Positions 7,214 to 11,491 of a stretch of DNA of 11,491 nucleotides are shown piece after piece. The position numbers were made by a program, and so were the translations under genes. This DNA is from Chthoniobacter sp. (GTDB lineage: Bacteria > Verrucomicrobiota > Verrucomicrobiia > Chthoniobacterales > Chthoniobacteraceae): NCBI GenBank assembly GCA_025352865.1, contig JANXSB010000124.1, positions 1-11,491 of the forward strand, given 5' to 3'. Each line of letters opens with the position of its first letter. The first letter of the stretch is position 1. The notes under the pieces were generated by a model that worked only from the letters and a program-made list of their open reading frames with translations, was not told where the DNA came from and made no database searches.

Positions 7214-9694
7214 ATGAAACTCAAAGCCCTCCTCTTTCTCCTCCTCGTCGCGCTGCTCCCCCTCGCCGCACCGCGCACCGCGCAGGCCCGTGCGGATGTT
7301 TCGTTCGACTATTTCTACGACGCACTCCTGCCCTACGGCGAATGGATCGAAGTGGAGGGTTACGGCGATTGCTGGCACCCCACGGATGTCGATGCCGACT
7401 GGGTGCCGTACTCGGATGGCTATCTGGCTTTCACCGACGCGGGTTGGACGTGGGTGGGCTACGAGGAGTTTGCGGGCATCGTCTATCACTACGGGCGCTG
7501 GCTGAAGGTGAAGGCCGTGGGCTGGTGCTGGGTGCCGGATTACGAGTGGGGGCCGGCGTGGCTCTCGTGGCGGACGAACGACGACTACATCGGCTGGGCA
7601 CCGCTGCCGCCGCGCGCCTACTGGCAGCCGGAGATCGGCATCAGCACATGGGTGGACACGGTCTGCGACACCGGCCCGGACTTTTACAATTTCTGCCGCG
7701 TGCGCGATTTTGGAGCGCCGGTGCTGCGGCTGGTGATCATCAATCGCACGCGCAACGTGACGATCATCCGCAACACGGTGAACATCACGAACATCACCTA
7801 CAACACCTACGGCGACGTGCCGGTGATCTATAATGGCGGGCCGAGCTACGCGGTCATCAGCAGCCGCAGCGAGCGGCCCATCCCGGTGCTGAAACTCGTG
7901 CGGCATACGCATTTCGAGCACGAGGATTTTCACGGCGGTCCGGGCCGGTTTTCGCCGAATGCGCGGACGGTGGGGAATCAGCTCATCGTCAATGCGCCCA
8001 TCGTCGCGCCGCCGGAGCAGCCGGCGTTTTTGAAAGACAAGGTGAAGAAAGTTTTCGGCGCGGACAAAGTGGCGAATGGCTGGGCGGGCGTGACAGACGG
8101 GAAAGTGCGCGATGATTTGCGGCAGCGATTTCAGCGCGAAACGAAGGGGCTCACGCCCTACACCGCGCCGGCGAAAGCGGTGGTCGCGGCGGATTTGAAA
8201 ATGGTGCCCGCGCAGGCCGATCCGGGCGCGGTGTCGCCGGTCTTCACCGGCCAAGGCGGGCGCGGCAAAGGCGACCGGCAGCCGCCGGCGATCACGGGCA
8301 ATCCCGTGGTGCCGGGGCCGCCCGCGAATGCAGTGATCGACACGGCCAAGCCGATGAAGGACGGCAGCGCGACTGTATCTCCCGGCGCGGCGCAGCCGGT
8401 CGATCCGCGCGGCGTGGCGCGCACGGAGCGCGAAAATGGGCGCGGAAAAAATGGCGATGTGAACACTCCGCCCGCGGTGACCGGCGGGCCGCTGAAGCCG
8501 TCCAATCAGGATGCCGTGACGAATCCCGTCCTGACGCCGCCGGGGCAGGGGAATGTCATCGACCCGCGCGCCGGAAAAACCGGGCAGCCGAAAATGGGCC
8601 GCGAGAACGCGCCGAATCCGGTGGTCGTCGTGCCGCCGGACGTGCCCGTCACGGTCCCCGTGGCGGTCGAGCCGCGCGAAGGCCGCGGACCGAAGCCGAT
8701 GAAGGACGCGCCCGTCGGCGGCTTCCATCCGCCCGGCGTGGATCCCGCCGCCGCGCAGGCGCAGGCCGCCGCCGAAGCGGCCAGGGCCGCGCGCGAACAG
8801 GCGAACATCCAGCAGCAAAAAATGGACGCGGAAAAACTCCGCGGCGTGCAGGCCGAGGCGGACAAGCTCAGGGCCGAGCAGGAGCGGATGGCGCGTCAGC
8901 GCGATGCGGAATCCGGTGCCGCCGCCGTCCGCGAAAAGCAGGCCGCCGCGCGCGAGCAGGGGAATGCCCAGCAGCAGAAAATGGATTCCGAAAAACTCCG
9001 CGCGTCGCAGGCGGAAATGGAAAAAGTCAAAGCCGAGCAGGAGCGTCTCGCCCGCCAGCGCGAGGCCGACGCCAACGCCGCCTCGATGCGGCAGAAACAA
9101 GCGGCGGATGCCGCCGCGGAAAATGCTGGAAAGGAAAAGATGCAAGCCCAGCAGCAGAAGCGCGCCGTGCAGGCAGAGCGCGAAAAACTGCAGACGGATC
9201 AGGAACGAATGAACCGCCAGCGCGAAGCCGACGCCAAAGCCGCGGCAGCCCAGCAAAAGCAACTCGAAGTCCAGCGCCAATCCGACCTCCAGCGCCAGGC
9301 TGAGGCCGCGAAACAAGCCGACCTGAAACGCCAGCAGATGGAAGCGCAGGGGCAGGAGCGCCAGCGCCAGCAGCAGGAGCAGATCGCCGAGCAGCGCAAG
9401 CAGCAGCAACTGGATCAGCAGCGCGCCGCGCAAGAGGCCGCCAAACAGCAAGCCGCAGAACGCGCCCGCGCGCAGCAACTCGAACAGCAGCGCGCGGCTC
9501 AGGACGCGGCGAAGCAGCAGGCCGTCGAGCAGCAGCACCGCGCCATGGACGCCCAGCGCGAACAAGCCGCGCGTCAGCAGGCGGAAGCGCAGCGCGCCGC
9601 CCAGCAACAGGCCGCCCAGGCCGCGCAAGCCGCCCAACAGCAAGCTCCGCGCGGTGACAAGGAGAAGGACAAAGACAAGGACAAGGGCCGCTGA
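7214..9694 (+). CDS. Secreted DUF6600 protein with proline-rich linker and long coiled-coil tail
   Basis: An 826-residue protein. I start at the ATG at 7214 because it gives a signal peptide (core 5-19, cleavage near residues 25-27); an ATG at 7172 only adds 14 polar residues. Residues about 30-215 match the Trp/Tyr-rich DUF6600 domain: FDYFYDALLPYGEW at 31-44, ADWVPYSDGY, YHYGRW at 91-96, GWCWVPDYEWGPAWLSWR at 103-120 and YIGWAPLPP at 125-133. Four cysteines (53, 105, 151, 161) lie in this part. Residues about 330-515 form a Pro/Gly/Lys linker with an imperfect 60-residue duplication (GRGK motifs at 349 and 409). Residues about 520-815 are a Gln/Ala/Arg/Lys/Glu coiled coil with 53-54-residue repeats, and the end is a KD-rich tail. 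DUF6600 has no known activity. The architecture suggests an envelope protein with a head and a long rod, possibly binding an anionic surface (inference). Confidence 0.85.
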   Translation: MKLKALLFLLLVALLPLAAPRTAQARADVSFDYFYDALLPYGEWIEVEGYGDCWHPTDVDADWVPYSDGYLAFTDAGWTWVGYEEFAGIVYHYGRWLKVKAVGWCWVPDYEWGPAWLSWRTNDDYIGWAPLPPRAYWQPEIGISTWVDTVCDTGPDFYNFCRVRDFGAPVLRLVIINRTRNVTIIRNTVNITNITYNTYGDVPVIYNGGPSYAVISSRSERPIPVLKLVRHTHFEHEDFHGGPGRFSPNARTVGNQLIVNAPIVAPPEQPAFLKDKVKKVFGADKVANGWAGVTDGKVRDDLRQRFQRETKGLTPYTAPAKAVVAADLKMVPAQADPGAVSPVFTGQGGRGKGDRQPPAITGNPVVPGPPANAVIDTAKPMKDGSATVSPGAAQPVDPRGVARTERENGRGKNGDVNTPPAVTGGPLKPSNQDAVTNPVLTPPGQGNVIDPRAGKTGQPKMGRENAPNPVVVVPPDVPVTVPVAVEPREGRGPKPMKDAPVGGFHPPGVDPAAAQAQAAAEAARAAREQANIQQQKMDAEKLRGVQAEADKLRAEQERMARQRDAESGAAAVREKQAAAREQGNAQQQKMDSEKLRASQAEMEKVKAEQERLARQREADANAASMRQKQAADAAAENAGKEKMQAQQQKRAVQAEREKLQTDQERMNRQREADAKAAAAQQKQLEVQRQSDLQRQAEAAKQADLKRQQMEAQGQERQRQQQEQIAEQRKQQQLDQQRAAQEAAKQQAAERARAQQLEQQRAAQDAAKQQAVEQQHRAMDAQREQAARQQAEAQRAAQQQAAQAAQAAQQQAPRGDKEKDKDKDKGR
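8792..9271 (+). repeat. Three tandem ~53-residue coding repeats in the DUF6600 coiled coil
   Basis: Three consecutive units of about 159 nt start near 8792, 8951 and 9113. They are anchored by QAE at codons starting 8849, 9008 and 9170, each followed by EQER or DQER, then RQR. Units 1 and 2 are closest (EQ-N-QQQKMD-EKLR--QAE), while unit 3 has lost the first part of the motif. Downstream the pattern decays into shorter units of QQRAAQEAAKQQ type. Confidence 0.75.
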
Positions 9695-9704
9695 CCGAGT
9701 GTTG

Positions 9705-9720
9705 CCGCCCGCGCGGGCGG
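9705..9720. terminator. 16-bp GC palindrome after the DUF6600 gene
   Basis: CCGCCCGCGCGGGCGG starts 11 bases after the stop codon and is a perfect palindrome. It would fold as a 6-bp stem with a GCGC loop, extendable with wobble pairs. The U-run of an intrinsic terminator is missing, so this may be a weak or Rho-assisted terminator, or simply GC-rich chance. Confidence 0.35.
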
Positions 9721-9758
9721 TGAAACGCGGCGGCTGGAAATGATGGTGCCGCCGACCT

Positions 9759-10235
9759 TCACAGCGTCACCGCCTGCAATCCAAATGCAGGCGCGGCGGC
9801 GATCATGTGGTGGTCGCTGGTATGGATCGCCGTGCATCCTTCCTCAGCCGCGCAAGCGAGGTGCAGCCCATCGGCAGCGCGGAGAAAAGTCGTGGCTGAA
9901 AGTCCGCGGCAGCGTGTCGCGGACAAGCGGAGCAACTCGTCATCCACCGGACGCCACTGCCACAGACCGCTGGCGCAATCGCTCTCGAATGGATCGCACA
10001 GCAGGTGAAAGCCACTCACCTCCACGACGCCCTCGCGCAGCTTCCGGTGAAAGACGGCAACGCCCTCCGCTTTGCCGCGCACTCCAAAGCTCGCAGCACT
10101 CGCGAAAGCGGTGCGGCGGGCGTGCGTTGACGCGGTGCGGCGGTCATGCCGAAAGCCACCGCCGGATTCGATGCCGACGACAGCCGCCTGAGCAGCGCGC
10201 TCGCGCGCATCAACGGCAAGATGCTTGCGCTGCAA
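9759..10235 (-). pseudogene. PIN-domain (VapC-like) toxin remnant
   Basis: The C-terminal two thirds of this 158-codon minus-strand frame is recognisably a PIN ribonuclease of the VapC type. It has FHRKLREG preceded by a suitably spaced Glu (E57), a CASGLWQWRPVDDELLR segment, then LRAADGLHLACAAEEG with D122 and HTSDHHMIAAAPAFGL with D141. E57, D122 and D141 would be three of the four metal-binding acids. The N-terminal third (about 10107-10235) does not show the usual first strand ending in the DTS-type Asp. VDARERAAQ near residue 8 is only a weak resemblance, and the other two minus frames do not supply it either. No antitoxin gene fits upstream, since only about 80 bp remain before the next gene. 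I read this as a toxin gene that lost its 5' end and its antitoxin. A very divergent but intact PIN protein is the alternative. The recognisable part is about 9759-10106. Confidence 0.6.
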
Positions 10236-10318
10236 TCGCGCATCGTGAGGTTCGTGGCGCGCGAAAACTTCCCGCTAGCCAAGCCAGCACCCCCGTGCCA
10301 CGTTCGCCGACTTTTTCC

Positions 10319-11452
10319 ATGAAAACCAACCCCGCCCTCCTCCTCACCGCCAGCCTCCTCACGGCCTCCACGCTCCTCGCCGCCGATGCGCCGAAAAAAC
10401 CCGCCGCACCTGTGCCGAAAGCGCCGGCGGAAAAAGCCCCTGAGGCTCCGAAAGGCCTCGCGCTGACCGATCCCGTCGCCGTGGTCGAGGGAGTCGAAAT
10501 CAAAAAGGCCGACCTTGAGCAGGCGTTTGCGCGGATGCTCGGCGCGCAGGGGATTCCCGCGGATCAGTTGCCGCCCGAGCAGCGTATCCAAGGCTACCAC
10601 ATGATTCTCGACGACATGATCATCGAGAAGCTCGTCACCAAGCGCGCCGCGGAAACGAAAGTCACCGACGAGGAAGTGGCCGTGAAAATGGAAGGCTTCA
10701 AAACCAAGTTTGGCTCCGAGGCGGCGCTCAAGGAGCAGATCGAAAAGAGCGGGCTGACCGTGGACAAAGTGAAGGAAAATGTCCGCGAGGGGCTGCGCCA
10801 GGAGCATTGGATTGATTCGCAGATTGCCGGCAAAGACGCCGTCAGCGACGCGGACGCCGAGGATTTTTACAAAAAGAATCCCGACCAGTTCAAACAGCCC
10901 GAGCAGGTGCGCGCGAGCCACATTCTGATCGCGGTGGACAAGGAGGCGAAACCCGAGGTCGTGGCGGAAAAGGAGAAGGCCGCGAAGGCCATCGCCGCCC
11001 GCGTGAAAAAGGGTGAGGCGTTCGACAAACTCGCCAAGGAACTTTCCGAAGACCCGAGCGCGAAGGAGAACAGCGGCGACCTGAATTACTTCGGACGGGA
11101 GCAGATGGTGCCGGAGTTTTCCGAGGCCGCGTTCAAGATGAAGAAGGACGAGATCAGCGATCCCGTGCGCAGCCAGTTTGGCTTTCACGTCATCAAGGTC
11201 ACCGACCACAAGGACGGCGAAACGGTGACGCTGGAAAAGGCCAAACCGAAGCTGCTGACCTACCTCAAACAGCAGAAGCGCCAGGGCGAGATCGAAAAAG
11301 TGGTGAAGGCGATTCGCGAAAAGGCGGACGTGAAAATCAATCTGCCCGAAGCGCCGAAAGCGCCGGCGGCGGGTGCCGCGCCGGTAGAGGCGGTGACGGA
11401 GCCGGTCACGGCTCCCGAGCCTGCGAAGCCTGCGGCCCCGGCGAAGCAATAG
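10319..11452 (+). CDS. Secreted parvulin-type peptidyl-prolyl cis-trans isomerase (SurA/PrsA-like)
   Basis: A 377-residue protein. The start at 10319 begins a signal peptide (residues 1 to about 23, LLAADA cleavage region, no lipobox Cys); the much longer upstream extension of the frame is Arg/Pro-rich noise. After an Ala/Pro/Lys linker (about 24-45), residues about 48-185 are a helical SurA-N-like chaperone region with LDDMIIEKLV and VTDEEVAVKM. Residues about 195-295 are the rotamase domain: RASHILIAV with H201, a DPSAKENSGDLNYFGREQMVPEF loop, and QFGFHVIKV with H290. These two His residues are the conserved parvulin pair. A helix and a second Pro/Ala-rich tail (about 347-377) finish the protein. 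It should catalyse prolyl isomerisation and assist folding of exported proteins in the periplasm. It stands alone here, with a degraded PIN gene upstream on the other strand. No Shine-Dalgarno sequence is visible. Confidence 0.92.
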   Translation: MKTNPALLLTASLLTASTLLAADAPKKPAAPVPKAPAEKAPEAPKGLALTDPVAVVEGVEIKKADLEQAFARMLGAQGIPADQLPPEQRIQGYHMILDDMIIEKLVTKRAAETKVTDEEVAVKMEGFKTKFGSEAALKEQIEKSGLTVDKVKENVREGLRQEHWIDSQIAGKDAVSDADAEDFYKKNPDQFKQPEQVRASHILIAVDKEAKPEVVAEKEKAAKAIAARVKKGEAFDKLAKELSEDPSAKENSGDLNYFGREQMVPEFSEAAFKMKKDEISDPVRSQFGFHVIKVTDHKDGETVTLEKAKPKLLTYLKQQKRQGEIEKVVKAIREKADVKINLPEAPKAPAAGAAPVEAVTEPVTAPEPAKPAAPAKQ

Positions 11453-11491
11453 TCCGGCTGCGACTTCCGGGTGTGCCCCCGGCGGACGGGC

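Noticed and set aside
7169..9643. 824-codon minus-strand open frame opposite the DUF6600 gene
   Set aside because: It is a Leu/Arg-rich shadow produced by the Gln/Ala-rich coiled coil and GC bias. The plus strand has a signal peptide and known domain.
9401..9650. CRISPR-like or minisatellite DNA repeats in the Q/A-rich region
   Set aside because: The periodicity is at the protein level within one open frame (CAG/GCC/CGC codons); there are no unique spacers and no identical DNA repeats.
9740..10318. Long upstream extension of the isomerase reading frame
   Set aside because: The extension is Arg/Pro/Ser-rich, lacks a domain and precedes a perfect signal peptide. It is the antisense of the PIN remnant.
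10016..11449. 477-codon minus-strand open frame opposite the isomerase gene
   Set aside because: It is a shadow of a confidently identified parvulin gene, with no domain of its own.
11467..11482. Possible hairpin CCGGG...CCCGG after the isomerase gene
   Set aside because: It has only a 5-bp stem, no T-run and a truncated context at the window end; such stems are expected by chance at this GC content.

Overview
This is a GC-rich bacterial window. It is most consistent with Verrucomicrobiota or a close relative in the PVC group. The reasons are a DUF1501 protein at the left edge, a bacterial TMTC-like GT-C/TPR protein, a DUF2079 protein, a DUF6600 protein, few Shine-Dalgarno sequences, and an intergenic hairpin built from GCGCAGAGG/GCAAAGGC units. 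The assignment is inferred from gene families only. There is no rRNA, tRNA, CRISPR array, transposase or phage gene that I can recognise. High GC and codon bias open very long antisense reading frames opposite almost every gene, and these are not annotated.

Layout, left to right: the 3' end of a DUF1501 gene (+, 1-366); a small secreted beta-sandwich/discoidin-like protein (-, 374-892); a TMTC-like membrane glycosyltransferase with TPRs (+, 1015-3096); a DUF2079 integral membrane protein (-, 3196-5103); an acyltransferase-3 family protein (+, 5128-6219); an orphan family-3 solute-binding protein (-, 6226-7005); a 106-bp inverted repeat (7057-7162); a secreted DUF6600 protein with a proline-rich linker and a long Q/A/R/K coiled-coil tail (+, 7214-9694); a degraded or very divergent PIN-domain (VapC-like) gene (-, within 9759-10235); and a secreted parvulin-type peptidyl-prolyl isomerase (+, 10319-11452).

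Every adjacent pair of genes is on opposite strands (+ - + - + - + - +), so the window shows no operon. Convergent pairs are packed very tightly (7 and 6 bp in two cases) and one divergent pair is separated by only 24 bp. The common theme is the cell envelope. All the intact genes encode exported or membrane proteins. Three consecutive membrane proteins (TMTC-like, DUF2079, acyltransferase-3) could build or decorate a surface glycan or glycoprotein, but that link is inference. I found no convincing new defence or mobile system. The parts most worth a second look are the envelope-glycan trio, the repeat-bearing DUF6600 protein, the hairpin repeat and the orphan PIN remnant.
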